A stretch of DNA of 64,000 nucleotides from Antedon bifida (lineage: Eukaryota > Echinodermata > Crinoidea > Comatulida > Antedonidae), in assembly GCA_963402885.1 (NCBI GenBank), contig OY727093.1, positions 11,667,501 through 11,731,500 on the forward strand, given 5' to 3'. This document shows positions 1 to 11,470 of this stretch, one piece after another; position 1 is the first letter of the stretch; every line of letters begins with the position of its first letter. A model generated the notes under the pieces. That model ran no database searches, was not told the DNA's origin, and saw nothing but the letters and a program-made list of their open reading frames with translations. The translations under genes and the position numbers were made by a program.

Positions 1-751
1 TCAGAAAGTGCCTTAGACCAAGTTGAGCCACCTTATTTTCTATGCATGATGTAATTCATGTTTCTCCTTATTTGGATGGCCTTATATATTTTGAAATGGG
101 GCCAAAAACAGATTTCGGCGTAAATTGAATGTGACCAGTGAGGACATATACCCTCCCTGCAATTTGTAGCTCCGGATGACGTGTCAGACAAGAGATACAA
201 TTTTCATGAATTCTACGATTTCTTTACATACAGTAACTACATTTAATTTAGTGGTCCGTATTTGCCTTTCATTGCTGCGCATGCGTCGGCTGAAACAATA
301 TCCAGGATACAGTACCGACAATCTGGCGCATGAATGACACGTTGATGCAACGTATACTTTACAGAGATGTCATGGTCATGGCTTTACAACACGTAGTTGT
401 TATGATAGGTATGTTGAGAGGACATCTTGGTTACAGTGATGTCTTTTTCAACAATTTTATACTTGTATTGAATGTTGTATGAAGTGTAACACATAGTAAT
501 TTACAACATGGTAGTATGTGCGTATATTCCTTTATTTTAAAGACATTAACTATAACTAAATAGGATTGTTTATGTCGTGAGGTATTATATTTTGAGAGTC
601 AGGTGGTATTGTTAGTGCACGTGCAAGTGCATGCAAATAAAATGCAAATGTTATGGAAATGAGGAAAAGGTATTTTGCCTAACACTTTATATTATAGCAT
701 TAATTAGCGATCGTTATTCTACTTTTCCACAGAACCAGACTTTCATTATCC
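1..751. other. AT-rich flank, no gene recognised
   Basis: No open frame, splice-linked exon or repeat that I can support. It lies just downstream of the terminal exon of the minus-strand peptide gene that starts at 3129, so its 3' UTR should fall here; a TTTATT (AATAAA on the minus strand) near 530 is a possible polyadenylation signal. Confidence 0.4.
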
Positions 752-3129
752 TCACAAATAAAATCTTACGCCATCTGGACCTGAAAAAAAAAGAATGATA
801 TAAATAGATACATTTCGTTGAATATAAAAATAGAAAGGCGATAAAATACTATATAAACTACTATTTACTACTGTAAAATGTTGCTACATAAGAATTCACC
901 GGGAAAAATTTTTATTTTTTATTTTTGTTTGTCTTAATGCTAGCTGTGTACGTGTGATTAGACTAATTTCACTACAACCATGTGTATGCGAATTTGGTGT
1001 ATGTTTTTTTAACCAGCTTTTCAACTAACAATAGTTTCAGTTGACTAACCATATAACAGCAACGCCAAAAAGAAACGGGTGAATTTGAAAGGAAATTGTT
1101 TTTTTTAAACTACTCGTATCAAAAAACCTGCACATTAAATCAAATTATGTTTTAAAATTACAAATCACAAAATTATAACTCTTGCCACTTGTATAAAAAT
1201 GAATTTTTTTGGACAGGAGTTCTCGACAAAATTTCAGTTGTTACTTGTTACTTTAGACTGCTCGCCTGGTTTCAACTAAGTTGGCCGTTAGTGGCTATAT
1301 CCATTTTAGTTTTTGTTTATTTTCGGATCGGACCGCGCGTGTGAAAGTACAGTAGTTAAAAAATAAAAATTATACTGCAAATTAATAAAGATCAAATTAA
1401 ATATACGCCATAAAGCATCGGAGTATATTGTGGGAAATAGTATTATACAATTACATAGGTAGATCTGATGACGATGACATTTTGTTTAAAATCGGGTGAA
1501 ATCCAGATAGCCGAGTTTTATTGAGTAAGCTGGCAGGAATAACTGTTGCAATGTGCCCATGTTGCAAGCCGTCTAAAACGTCTTCCTTCTTGGACCGAAA
1601 CGGCCCACTCTGTCGCGGAAATTAGTTTCTAAAGATGTTTAAACTAAATAATGTATTAATTATACCAATTAGGATGGTATTTATTTGAATAAACGCCCAA
1701 CACCTCCCCAATAAAACATCACTTTGAATAATAATCACATTTATACACATAATATTGTATTATATTTATAATAACACAATTATATTATTTGTAGTAGAAT
1801 TCATCATTTTGTTATTCTTTTTCATATATTAAAGGATTTTATTTGATTATAAATGTTACCATATTATTAAAACTCAAAAATTAAACATATCCCTTGAATA
1901 AGCACCTCCCTCAAATGAACTCCGCCTCCCCATCTCCGCCCTATAAGGGCCGTACCAAACAATAAACACACTTTAAAATGTTATTGATCATCTAAGACAC
2001 TGTGAAACAGAGTAAGTTTAGTTTTACGAATGTCAAGCACTTCAATAATGGTAACCGACCGAAAACGTCCTTCTAAAACCTTTGCTATAGGCCTACTTGC
2101 TAGCGATTAACTTAAGATTTTTATAAGCACTTTACTTACAATTGCCTTCCTATAAAAAATGACCGGGCTAATAATGCTATGTAAAGCGCCTTTGAGCATG
2201 ATTACTCATGAAAAGGGAGCTATATAAATGTGGTATTATTATTATTACTATAAAAGTACAATACTTGGCAAATCTTGTGAGTAATAGCTGAATATAAGCA
2301 TTTCTTACCAGTACACAAAATTTGGTTGTTCTCGAACGAACACGTTTCATCGGAATTACATGGATTTGAATCACACTCGCCTATGGCTGACGTTTGACCA
2401 AATCCTGAAAGTAACATTAAATTCAATCTCTTCATTATATCTGGCGGCTAACAAATTCTGACGATGTAAATGATGATGGCAACTGTAGGCATGTCAAGTA
2501 ATCCGAACACAGGGCAGTGACTTCTCAAAAAGGCCGACACCTTTCATTTCTTTTAATTTCATTTGATATAATTTGATTTTGTGATAATATTCTTGTTATT
2601 ATATATATATTATTTTGGGAAAAAACTACTTTTTGCATACATCTTTTCTCTCTCATTTTAGATTAGTAGCACTAGGCCTATTTTAATTTCCACAAGGTTT
2701 CAGATGTGAGGCAAATAAGTGTTTATAGCATGAATTTGTTTTGCACTGTTGTGGTTTTAACGTGTATTATGTTTTAAATTAAATATTTAAATTAAAGGCA
2801 AGTATTCATTGGTTGAGTTTTATTTTGCAGAAACTCTAATTGTTATTACTGAGACTATATGGAATGGCAATTAAGATTTAACCCTTTACTTGCTCCTTTC
2901 ACAGCTTCCATGTAGGCCTATCAGAATCAGAGATTAGTAGATCTTCCTCAATACTAAATCAATCCTGATTATACAATATATAAGAAACCATAATTGTCAT
3001 AATATCATCATATTAAGATTGTAATCTGAATCATTCCCCGTTTTACGAATAACAAAAAAAAATCTTACCTTCAGTCACTGGCATAATGACTGACATAATT
3101 AGTATTGTAAAGAGTAAAGCTCGGAACAT
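752..3129 (-). CDS. small secreted four-cysteine peptide, gene L1 (3 exons)
   Basis: Exons on the minus strand: 3129-3069, 2404-2309, 780-752, joined in phase 1 throughout to give 61 residues. Exon 1 begins MFRALLFTILIM and is a typical signal peptide. Exon 2 holds four cysteines (C-x4-C-x5-C-x8-C) after the start GFGQTSAIGE. Exon 3 follows a long pyrimidine tract and AG at 783-781 and ends VRFYL-stop. The paralogue at 7627-8587 has the same exon phases, the same GFG opening of exon 2 and a terminal exon with matching bases (AGATTTTAT...AGGATA), which is what supports exon 3 in both. Here a TGA stands where the paralogue has GGA, so the C-terminal Gly-Gly is missing. A GTAAGA inside exon 3 could act as a donor instead. 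I do not recognise the family; secretion is predicted, function unknown. It differs from EGF domains by having only four cysteines. Confidence 0.6.
1685..1960 (+). repeat. C-rich dispersed repeat fragment
   Basis: Contains GAATAAACGCCC and runs of CCTCCC. The same GAATAAACGCCC core recurs in the inverted-repeat element near 48,820 and, with variation, near 53,340, so this is probably a fragment of the same repeat family. It lies in intron 2 of peptide gene L1. Boundaries are approximate. Confidence 0.35.
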
Positions 3130-4098
3130 TTTGATAGCTGATATTAAATAACTGAATATTCTACGACAAAAAAAATAAGGGATAACATATTTGAAAACAA
3201 AACCTACAAAATAGAATATGTATAAAAATTAAAATAAAAAATAGCATCAACATAAATCTCCTGGCAACGCATTCAATCGCCCTTGCCACTAGGTCAATGG
3301 GGCTTTTTAGGACATCTCCAATTCCTATAATTATACAGTAATTTATTTCATCTTTCTCAAGTGAGATATGAATGGACCTTAATTAGGCCTAGTTCTAAAA
3401 AAAGACAGAGAAGAGTGTGTGTAATTCCACTCTTCTCTGAAAAAACGAATTTACCCTGAACATGGATCGGTACGGTAGTAATTATTACTCTAACTAGAAA
3501 GAGAGAAACCAGGCTCTAATGAACTAGAGATATTATAGGGAGCTATAATATATCTATGAATGAACCAATGCTAAATAATAGTACAGTAATATTAATGATA
3601 AGAAGTGTGGGAGAACGAAAGATCATCCCGATTTAAGCGACTTGAAAACAAACCTTTCCTGTTGAAACGATTTTAACACCTCAGTACTGATACCGGTATC
3701 AACCTTTGCAATATATACATTCGCTTACATTAACATTTTGTTTGTTAAATCGTATACACTAATAGTTCTGTAATATCTGAATTCATTTGAATTAAATTTG
3801 TTATATCGTATACATAAATATTCTATATTGTGTATTTGTCATTAATATAAACTTTTGCTAATGATAATAGTTGCCAAAATTTACATAAGAACAAAATCAA
3901 ACATAAATTCTTTTTTGTAAAAGTCAATATTTCCTTAACAATGGTTATATTGTTATATGTGACTTTATGCGACCTTTAAATTGAACAATTATACATATAA
4001 ATATGTGTTTATTGTCAACCTATGATATGATATGAAGAAGTTGAATTTTATCGCTCAACCGATTCTGTAACCGTTACTAATTGTTCAACGTTGCGCAG
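3130..4098. other. intergenic, nothing recognised
   Basis: AT-rich sequence upstream of the minus-strand gene L1. The 5' UTR and promoter of that gene should be here but I cannot place them. No ORF or repeat supported. Confidence 0.35.
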
Positions 4099-4310
4099 TT
4101 ATCAAGATACTGTCTGTCATCGGTCACCAGTGACGAAAGTTATGAAGATACTGTCTGTCATTGGTCACCAGTGACGAAAGTTATCAAGATACTGTCTGTC
4201 ATTGGTCACCAGTGACGAAAGTTATCAAGATACTGTCTGTCATTGGTCACCAGTGACGAAAGTTATCTAGATACTGTCTGTCATTGGTCACCAGTGACGA
4301 AAGTTATCAA
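4099..4310 (+). repeat. 41-bp tandem repeat, about five units
   Basis: Units begin at about 4099, 4140, 4181, 4222 and 4263. Each carries GATACTGTCTGTCATTGGTC followed by ACCAGTGACGAAAG. The units are nearly identical, which suggests recent expansion. GGTCACCAGTGAC is a near-palindrome in each unit. Confidence 0.85.
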
Positions 4311-4539
4311 GTATTATCAAGTTGTCATGTGTATTAAATTTGTAAACTAGGACGGGTCATGCTCAAATTATAAACCCCAAAGCACGTCTGGGAGAAGAGA
4401 GTCTATGAAAACATTTGCTGATAATACAAAATACCAAATTATAACAACATAATCTATACCACATGTTAATTATGAAATGACAAGTAATATCTTTGACAAA
4501 TTTTGTAAACTATTCTTAACAATTGCATGGAAAGAACGC

Positions 4540-4803
4540 GATGAAATTTATAATACTTTTAATTACTTGATTGATTTTTGTACTATATATTTAAATATAC
4601 AGTAGGATATTTATACAGTTTTTACTTTAATTTGTACTTTAATTTCAGTATTGTTTTTTTTTTCCTTTTTAAATCCCTTGTACTTTTATTTTTATTGTAA
4701 TCAATTAAGTGTTTACTATTATCTGTGTACTATTATATTATTTTGTTGCACATCTCTAGTGGATAGTGCCTCTGTTAAATAAAGTTATTATTGTTATTAT
4801 TAT
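4540..4803 (+). repeat. LINE 3' end with (TTATTA)n tail
   Basis: AT-rich 3' UTR-like stretch ending in AATAAAGTTATTATTGTTAT followed by (ATT)n. A polyadenylation-like motif followed by a simple repeat is the usual 3' end of CR1/L2-type LINEs. No coding remnant is visible upstream. Confidence 0.4.
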
Positions 4804-4844
4804 TACTAGAGGGTTCGCTCGCTTCGCTCGCGCACCCTCTAGTG
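4804..4844. repeat. short GC-rich hairpin
   Basis: ACTAGAGGG at 4805 and CCCTCTAGT at about 4835 are exact inverted copies around a loop made of GCTCGCTTCGCTCGC. It directly follows a simple-repeat tail and may be the terminus of a mobile element. Confidence 0.5.
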
Positions 4845-5204
4845 GGTGTACCCGAATGGTCCTCGAAAACATGACCAACGCCTCTGGAAATTGAAGCCCG
4901 GGTGACACCTATGCATATGACTGATGAGTAATGTATGTTTATTTTATGATGTTTCATGGTGGTCCATAAATTAGGTACGCCAAAAATATCGCTTCCAGGG
5001 TAATATAGCAAATTAGAGTTTTAAAAATGTACGAATAGAGAACAATATAGGATAATTATTATATTCGGTCTTGTGTGTGTGAGATTTGAACCTGTACTGA
5101 AAATAAGTTTGATAAGATGCGAAATGTATACCAATTATGATTGATTACGTCCCCTGTCAGTAATGATGTATGGACACTTGACAGCAATCGGTGGTTAGGA
5201 ATTA

Positions 5205-5465
5205 GTAAAATTACTAAAACAAATTGTATTTCACGTAAAGTAAAGACCTTTATAATTGATATTTGAATATCTAAAACAAATAAATTGTAGTTCACGATTC
5301 AGTTGAATCACTAAAATCACATTGTAGTTCACATAAAAGTAAAGGCCTTCAATAAAAGTTAAATTACTAAAACAAATTGTAGTTCACGTAAAGTAAATGC
5401 CTTTAATCAATATAATTGATTAGTTGAATATCTAAAACAAATTAATTTCAGTAGTTCACGATACC
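5205..5465 (+). repeat. tandem duplication, also dispersed
   Basis: Two imperfect copies of a unit of about 150 bp containing TTACTAAAACAAATTGTA, TTCACGTAAAGTAAA and GAATATCTAAAACAAAT. Related sequence is found at 38,260-38,345 inside an intron of peptide gene R1, so the unit is dispersed. Confidence 0.5.
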
Positions 5466-5486
5466 TTGAACCACTAAAATATGTTT

Positions 5487-5760
5487 TTATTTAATATTGA
5501 ATGGCGCCACCAACGGCCATTTTGCCGGAAGTGACGTACCCGGAAGCCAGTTGAACAACAGCGCGAGTGTGTGAAAATAACCCTGTGATATCCACAAATT
5601 TCGATAGGTAACGCTAAATTTTGTCGTTGTAAAAGACAAAAGTGGAACAATAGCGTCGATGTGAAAACTAATGTTATCAAATCTACGTTTCGCGGTACAT
5701 CTGAGATAGATAAGGTAGGTATCCAAGTCGGAGATTTGTACCGAAGTTTTTGCATTGTGC
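5487..5760 (+). promoter_or_regulatory. GC-rich ETS/CRE promoter-like patch
   Basis: In AT-rich surroundings this stretch holds two CCGGAAG (ETS-type) sites flanking TGACGT (CRE half site), and GGCCATTTTG (YY1-like). Such a cluster is typical of TATA-less promoters. It lies just upstream of the KDZ-like coding remnant at 5.88-6.45 kb on the plus strand. Overlapping ORFs on the minus strand are not convincing as genes. Confidence 0.35.
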
Positions 5761-5884
5761 TCGCCTATGTCAGAATTAACCATAATTTATATATAGATTA
5801 CAGTATTATATAGATGCATGTAGACAGTAATCTGTAAAATCTTGTTCAATAAATTAGCGTTTTTTGTAATAAATATTTCTTGTT

Positions 5885-6451
5885 TACATTTCCACCTTTG
5901 GCCAGCAACACCCACAAACATTACTGTGGGTTACTCATTAGACCTTTTAAAACTGATGAGAACCTGTAAACCTGAATGCCATATTTCATGTATATCCTTC
6001 CTTTTGGTAGGCCAACAAATTAAAACTTTTAGCTAAAAAAGATACACTATTTGAATTTCATCATGCATTTTACAAACTTACTACGCCAAATGAAGCAATA
6101 GATGATGGTACATTGTGTTATGCTTGTCCTAAGGTACGCACTTTTATTATTAATAATTTGTTTAAATTACAACTACCTGGTTGCATGTTATGCTAATTGC
6201 TTTTATTTAAAGTAAATTGATTTTAATTACATGTAGAATTTTTTTCTTAGGGTAAAGGAACAAAAGTTATTTCCATGGATGCAAATTTTGGTCTTATTAG
6301 AAGGAGGAAGGCAGGAACAAGTTTGGAGCCACCAAGGTACAAAACAAATTTTTTCTTGGAAGACGAAGAATCCAATCAATTTGTCGAAAACTACAATGAC
6401 AATGACTGTAAACATGTAAACAGTACACAACATGTGCCATACTATTTATAG
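5885..6451 (+). pseudogene. KDZ-type transposase-like fragment
   Basis: The frame at 5885-6030 reads LWPATPTNITVGYSLDLL followed by ECHISCISF, resembling the conserved block before the cysteine cluster of KDZ (Kyakuja-Dileera-Zisupton) transposases. The frame is then lost and resumes at 6033-6133 (DTLFEFHHAFYKL, then LCYACPK). After a GT-AG gap it continues at 6251-6451 (GTKVISMDANFGLIRR, then NQFVENYNDND) to a stop. KDZ proteins carry CPAC-type clusters before a catalytic S-D-x-N/C-F block; that part is visible, but most of the transposase is missing. It could be a decayed element or the remains of a gene captured behind the promoter patch at 5.5 kb. The family assignment rests on remembered motifs. 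Confidence 0.5.
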
Positions 6452-6689
6452 AGTACTGTTAATTAACACCATCAATATTTCTGTAATAATGTTGTTACTT
6501 ACATTTATCTCATTACTAATTTATTCAACCGAAGTTGAGTTTATTGCTTAGGACTTGTAGATCATAAACTCATCACCAGCGAATAGAATTGCCATTGGAG
6601 TTACCGAATCATACACGTCAACATAACCGTTTCTTCTTCAATTTTAACCTTCTTCAATTTTAAGGAGCAAACTTCATAGTTGAAGGCTA

Positions 6690-6775
6690 CTGCTCCATTA
6701 AGGGTCCCATTGTGACATCGGCAGCCAACTACGGCGCCAATTCGTCTGTCCACGACAGTGTGTGTGTATGAACGT
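6690..6775 (-). repeat. SINE fragment shared with 58.9 kb
   Basis: The stretch CGGCAGCCAACTACGGCGCC followed by TCTGTCCACGACAGTG is almost identical to part of the tRNA-derived SINE at 58,770-59,142. Only the body is present; no tRNA-like head is seen. The adjacent GC-rich 6,780-6,940 is not explained. Confidence 0.5.
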
Positions 6776-6779
6776 TTTA

Positions 6780-7626
6780 TTAGTTACGCACCCTTGCGCG
6801 AAGACGACGACCGGCAGTATATCTCTCTCCCTTCTATGTCTCGTGGCGCGGGGCCCTTCTGAATTGCTTGGCTTGGGTGATGGCCTAGCCTTCCTAGCTA
6901 GGGCCTCGCATTTGAACGCCGCTTTTAACACAGCCATTTTAACCCAATAAAAATTGTTTTTCATTAAACAATTAAAATAGAAGTTCAAATATTATTTAGA
7001 GTTTTGAAAATTCCACGTTAAAGTGTAATTTAAACTGTATATTTAAGGTTATATATACATTATTTCTAGTCGTTATCCGTAAACGGGAAAATGACAACTT
7101 ATGACAACTTTGTCGTTCTCAAAAAGTTAAGACGACGGAATTTCATGCTAAGCTCCGCCCACTTTGTTAAAGCTCATGCATAAATTATTCATGAGCACCG
7201 TCCTATGGCTTCCTGTCGTGTTTCGTCCCTATTGTATGTATATTGTTAATTTGTCATGAAAGTGGACAAATGTTGTCATATTTGGAGATACAGCACCGAG
7301 AATCGGGTGATTTCAGTTTGGTTATCATTAGTGATTTAATTAAGTTGTGATATTTAAAAAAAAACTCGAATAACAAAATAATAGTGTGTACATCTCTTTA
7401 TTTCATACAAGAGGAGAGGATAACCTAAAATGTTATTATACTATTTGAACTTATGGTATGGAGTTGTTTATAAATTAATGGAAATAATTAAAACCTTTTC
7501 CTTATCCATTGGGGAGAAAAATAAAGTTTGTATGTTAACCATTACGTTGATAGTTGTATATATGGTAGCAGTCATATAAACAGAACCACAACATTGAATA
7601 TTTCTTGTATTCTATATTTTGCTTCC
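6780..7626. other. intergenic, GC-rich block then AT-rich
   Basis: 6,780-6,940 is markedly GC-rich. A short minus-strand frame starts MAVLKAAFKCEALARKARPS, but it has no other support. The rest is AT-rich and should hold the 3' UTR of the peptide gene whose stop is at 7627. Confidence 0.3.
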
Positions 7627-8587
7627 CTATCCTCCAATATAAAATCTTGTGCGCGTGTTTTCTGAAGAAGAAAAAAACAACACAATAATGATAGCACTGA
7701 ATGAACGCTATAACATGATTTGATATGTAAATAGTAATATACAGTATAGTAGGTGATAAAAACAATAGACCTATATGACTACAAAGGCTTACGGCATAAA
7801 ATCTGGCCATTAGGCTCAACCGAGCACGTAAAATTTGGTCCACATGTTGAATTTTGACACAGTGTTGGGTCAGTTCTTCCAAATCCTAAAAATTAAACAT
7901 TAACACAATTATAAAAATGAAGTGTTACTATCATACTTTCCAATCCTCAAATTGAGGAACCGAATACAATCTCTCCACCTTACATCACAAGTTTTAATAA
8001 AAATTAATAATTGTTAGCGATTTCTAGAAAGGAATACATAGACACAAATAAAGTACTTCGTATATATATTGATTGATTGATCACTTTATTTCAGAATAAG
8101 TATTCCATATATAGAACAAATAACAAGGCCATATAGATGGCTGCAGTCGCGTGCTCAAGTTAGTGTTTACCGACCGACCGACCAACCGACCGACATAGTG
8201 AGCTTACTAAAATAGGATTTTCTCCCATTTAGTGAAGAGATTTGAAGATCGTAACAGATAGTTCGTAGCACACCTAACAAGATCATTTTCACTATATTTA
8301 AAACTCTTATTCTTAAACCATAGACGCACTTGCGTACATGCAAGTATATATGTATATATGTAGAAAATGTTGCATTTATTGTTTAAAAATAATAATATTT
8401 ATAAAATCTATAAACCTCGATGGTGCGTATAATCCTGTAAAGCAGAGATAGAATCTCATCGAGAACCATCTACTCATCCCCTGCGCACTGTTACAGTATT
8501 ACGAGTAAAAATAGAAACAGTATGCAGGCATTTACCTTCAGGAATCACCGACACAATTAGTATTACAAACAGTAAAGCTTGAAACAT
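7627..8587 (-). CDS. small secreted four-cysteine peptide, gene L2 (3 exons)
   Basis: Exons on the minus strand: 8587-8536, 7885-7793, 7661-7627; all junctions are phase 1 and the product is 59 residues. Exon 1 starts MFQALLFVILIVSV, a signal peptide close to that of L1. Exon 2 starts GFGRTDPT and carries four cysteines (C-x4-C-x5-C-x9-C). Exon 3 follows a strong pyrimidine tract and CAG and ends TRTRFYIGG-stop. A C-terminal Gly-Gly is compatible with peptidylglycine amidation. The terminal exon is homologous to that of L1 (RFY shared). The exon plan also matches the plus-strand family at 37-61 kb, where cysteine exons are phase 1-1 and terminal exons end in Gly, though cysteine spacing differs. 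Role unknown: antimicrobial, signalling or venom-like peptides would all fit. Confidence 0.65.
8065..8225 (-). repeat. GGCCATAT / (CCGA)n short dispersed element
   Basis: Read on the minus strand it runs from a (GGTC)n-containing head, through GAGCACGCGACTGCAGCCAT and ATGGCCTTG, to AATAAAGTGATCAATCAATC, a LINE/SINE-like tail with (ATTG)n. Related copies lie at about 48,945-49,035 and 53,385-53,490. It sits in intron 1 of peptide gene L2. Confidence 0.55.
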
Positions 8588-8599
8588 GGTAGATGATGT

Positions 8600-10225
8600 T
8601 AAATAGATGAATAATCTATGACAAATAAGACATGGTAATAACAATTTATATTGGACACAGTAAATAACATCCAGAAATATATACAGTAGGCCTATATATA
8701 CAATACAATATTGCCACAATAGCCAACTTTCGAACTTAATAATATGGGTGAAACTCCCCGATTCATGAACTGTATATGGCATTGTCTGTTCAGTTAGTAT
8801 ATTCTATACAAATTACAGTATGTAATACAATTTCACATAATGTATAACATGCGGTGCTTGTATTATGTTAAGGGTTAGGTTACGCTTATGTTGTCACAGG
8901 CGTCACATGTGATACATGTATCACAGAATCATATGATGCAGAATAATAGATACAGTGATATCGAGAGTCGGCCAGTAAAACAGTGCCGTAGGCCTAATAT
9001 AATGTGAAACGGTGAACGAGAAAATATGTATAGGCCTATAAGAGTAAACGAATCAGTCCCATAAAGGTTTGTGTACTTACCTTTCGAATGCAAACGATAA
9101 CTAATCTGTGTTATAATGTATTTGTCAAACGAACATTTGTTTGCTATAAAATACATACATAATATTTTACTATTTATTTATTATGAAATTTGCAAAATCT
9201 ACATAACTATTTATATTTTAATTTTAAAGTCAATATAGCAATTTCCTTAACAATGTTCTGTGACCTTTGAATTTGATTATGATTGAATAACATGAACCTA
9301 TAAATGAAATCTAATTTATAGATAAATGGTAATAACATGGTTTATATAAGTTTAATGATCTGTTTCATGTACCATAAATAAGTTTACAAATACAAATTGC
9401 ATTATGGTAATATGGAACATATGTTGTAAATGACATTTATGTTTAATTTGATGGTAATATAATTGGCAATAATTGGTAATAAATATGAATTTTACACAAT
9501 AGAGATTAGATTAGATTATAGTAATATTGAACTTGTTTTATTGTCTATCTCTTAATAATATTAATTTATTTGATGATAAATTGATAATTGACAAAAACCT
9601 ACATAAATACAGATATACAATGTAGATTGATAATAAATGTGTAAATATCTATATTAAATATACGTAACACTTGCTTATTATTATGTTATTAAGTGTTACA
9701 TGTTTATGAGTGGTACACTGACAGGGTGACTGTCGACCTTACCAGAAAGAGCAGCTTTCGTTAAAAGTGTTTGTACGTGTACACAAACACCGATATACAG
9801 TATTGTGCAACTTTTCCCCCTGCAATCATTAAGAACCAGTAGGCCCTACAGATCACTAAAAAGTTACCCATGCATAATTAACGTAATGTCAATCAGTGTT
9901 TAATCGTATTGTGTTGTTTGAAATTATTCTTTTGGTATAGGCCTACGTAGACCTATCTAATGAGGTCATGTGTGAAAACCCCTTTTGCAGATATCCACAT
10001 TAATTTTGTCAAGCGGATATATTGACCTGTACCTTTGACATACATACATAAAAAAACTTACTTCGAATTCTCCATCACAATGTAGTGGAAGGCCCATCTT
10101 CTTTTTTTTTTTCTTTAGCGTAAGACATGATATTCATACAATTCCATGCTGCCTTAGGATTTTCAGATTCCATGATGCAATTCTAACTATCACCTAACTG
10201 ATATCACCGCCATAGTTGCCCTATT
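8600..10225. other. intergenic, no gene recognised
   Basis: AT-rich sequence upstream of gene L2. No ORF or exon chain is supported. A minus-strand splice donor (AAAG followed by GTAAGT) near 9,080 could end a 5' UTR exon of L2. Several TAGGCCTA palindromes occur (8,690, 8,989, 9,030, 9,938). Confidence 0.3.
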
Positions 10226-10229
10226 CAAG

Positions 10230-11035
10230 AGTAGAGTATGTGAAACAGAATACCATATGAAATGAATGCTTTTTTCCAATTGGTATAAGGTAAATTGCCT
10301 CCTGCTAAATGAAAATAAAACCAAAGAAATAATAATTGATTTTGGAAAGAATTGCACTCCACTGGCCCCATAAAAATAAATAATCAGGAAATCGAATATG
10401 TTGAAAGCTACAAATATAGGTGTGATTTTTGATAATACATTCATTTGGGTACAGAACACTTTAAAAATACTAAAAAGGGAAATACTCGGTTGTTTTTTCT
10501 CATAAAATTGAGAAATTATGGGATAGATAGAACTGTATTAAATGTATTCAACTCATCATCGTCAAGTGTGCTCACTTTATGCTGCGTTGTCTGGTTTAGT
10601 GGATGTAGTGAGAAGCGAAAATCAGATTACAACGTATACTAAATAAAGCGGGCCGGATCACAGGATCAAACCCTAATTTAGTTGACCTATGCAAAACAAT
10701 TGTAGTTAGGCCCCACCCTAATAAGGCTACGAAAATATGATTTAAATCTTCCTTTATATAAATACTATGATAAATTGAGATCAAACATACTTAACTTGCT
10801 GAGATCATGCAATAGTCGGACAAAGAGATATTTTAATTCATTTGTACCATATTCCATCAGACTTTTAAATGACGCACAATTTTGTGACTTAACCTTTTTT
10901 TTATATACCATTTTGATGTTTTTATATTTTAATGAAATGTGTATTATATAAGTGCTTTAACCTAATGTTTTATATATCATATTATATATATATATTCCTT
11001 TTTAATGAGGACGAAATAAAGTTTAAATTGAATTG
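10230..11035 (+). pseudogene. L2/CR1-like LINE reverse transcriptase remnant
   Basis: Interrupted plus-strand frames read LLNENKTKEIIIDFGK, then after a frameshift GVIFDNTFIWVQNT, KKGNTRLFFLIKLRNYG and SVLTLCCVVWFSG. This is the order of the region after the catalytic palm in L2/CR1-type reverse transcriptases (NENKTK, KYLG, QRLFFLRKL, ESVLTF). The palm and endonuclease are absent. The 3' end is AATAAAGTTTAAATTGAATT, the simple-repeat tail of such elements. A 5'-truncated, frameshifted dead copy. Confidence 0.7.
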
Positions 11036-11194
11036 AAAGTGTAGTAGCCTGTGTTACAATCTGTACAAAAAGCACTGGAAATTACATTTTAAGAAGAGGA
11101 ATGGATGATTCAATATGTATAACTCTTAAAGAAAAACATTTTCCTTTAAAGCAGGAAATTATTACGTGCTAATATGCACAATTAAAAGTAATAA

Positions 11195-11470
11195 ATATTG
11201 TGACGTCACCCGGTCCATTCCACCTGTAAAGTGTTTGCAGCAGCACTACGGAAACAATCACACAACCTGTGTTTATAACTAGAATATGGATCGATGCATG
11301 TATGAATAGAGCTTGTATAAGTTTATCACGCAAACCTGCAACGCGTTCACAGTGGTGATGACCATCATAGAAGAGCGTACGACTAGAATCACGAATGACG
11401 CTAGGAAATCAACCACGTCTGTTATGTAGCCTTCCACGGATCACATGTACAACATTTTTACTATAGACAG
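11195..11470 (+). promoter_or_regulatory. candidate promoter and 5' UTR exon
   Basis: A perfect palindromic CRE, TGACGTCA, is at 11,201-11,208, and a consensus donor (GACAG followed by GTAAGGG) ends at 11,470. A matching acceptor (TATTTTAG) at 13,047 precedes the coding exon at 13,090. This fits a non-coding first exon for the 384-residue gene, but it is inference from splice signals only. Confidence 0.3.

Noticed and set aside
4099-4310. CRISPR-like array
   Set aside because: Direct 41-bp tandem repeats without unique spacers, in a eukaryotic context.
6698-6988. Basic minus-strand ORF starting MAVLKAAFKCEA
   Set aside because: Partly overlaps a SINE fragment, no splice or family support; GC-rich composition alone keeps it open.
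7535-7882. Minus-strand ORF of 115 codons
   Set aside because: It is an out-of-frame shadow across exon 2, intron and exon 3 of peptide gene L2.
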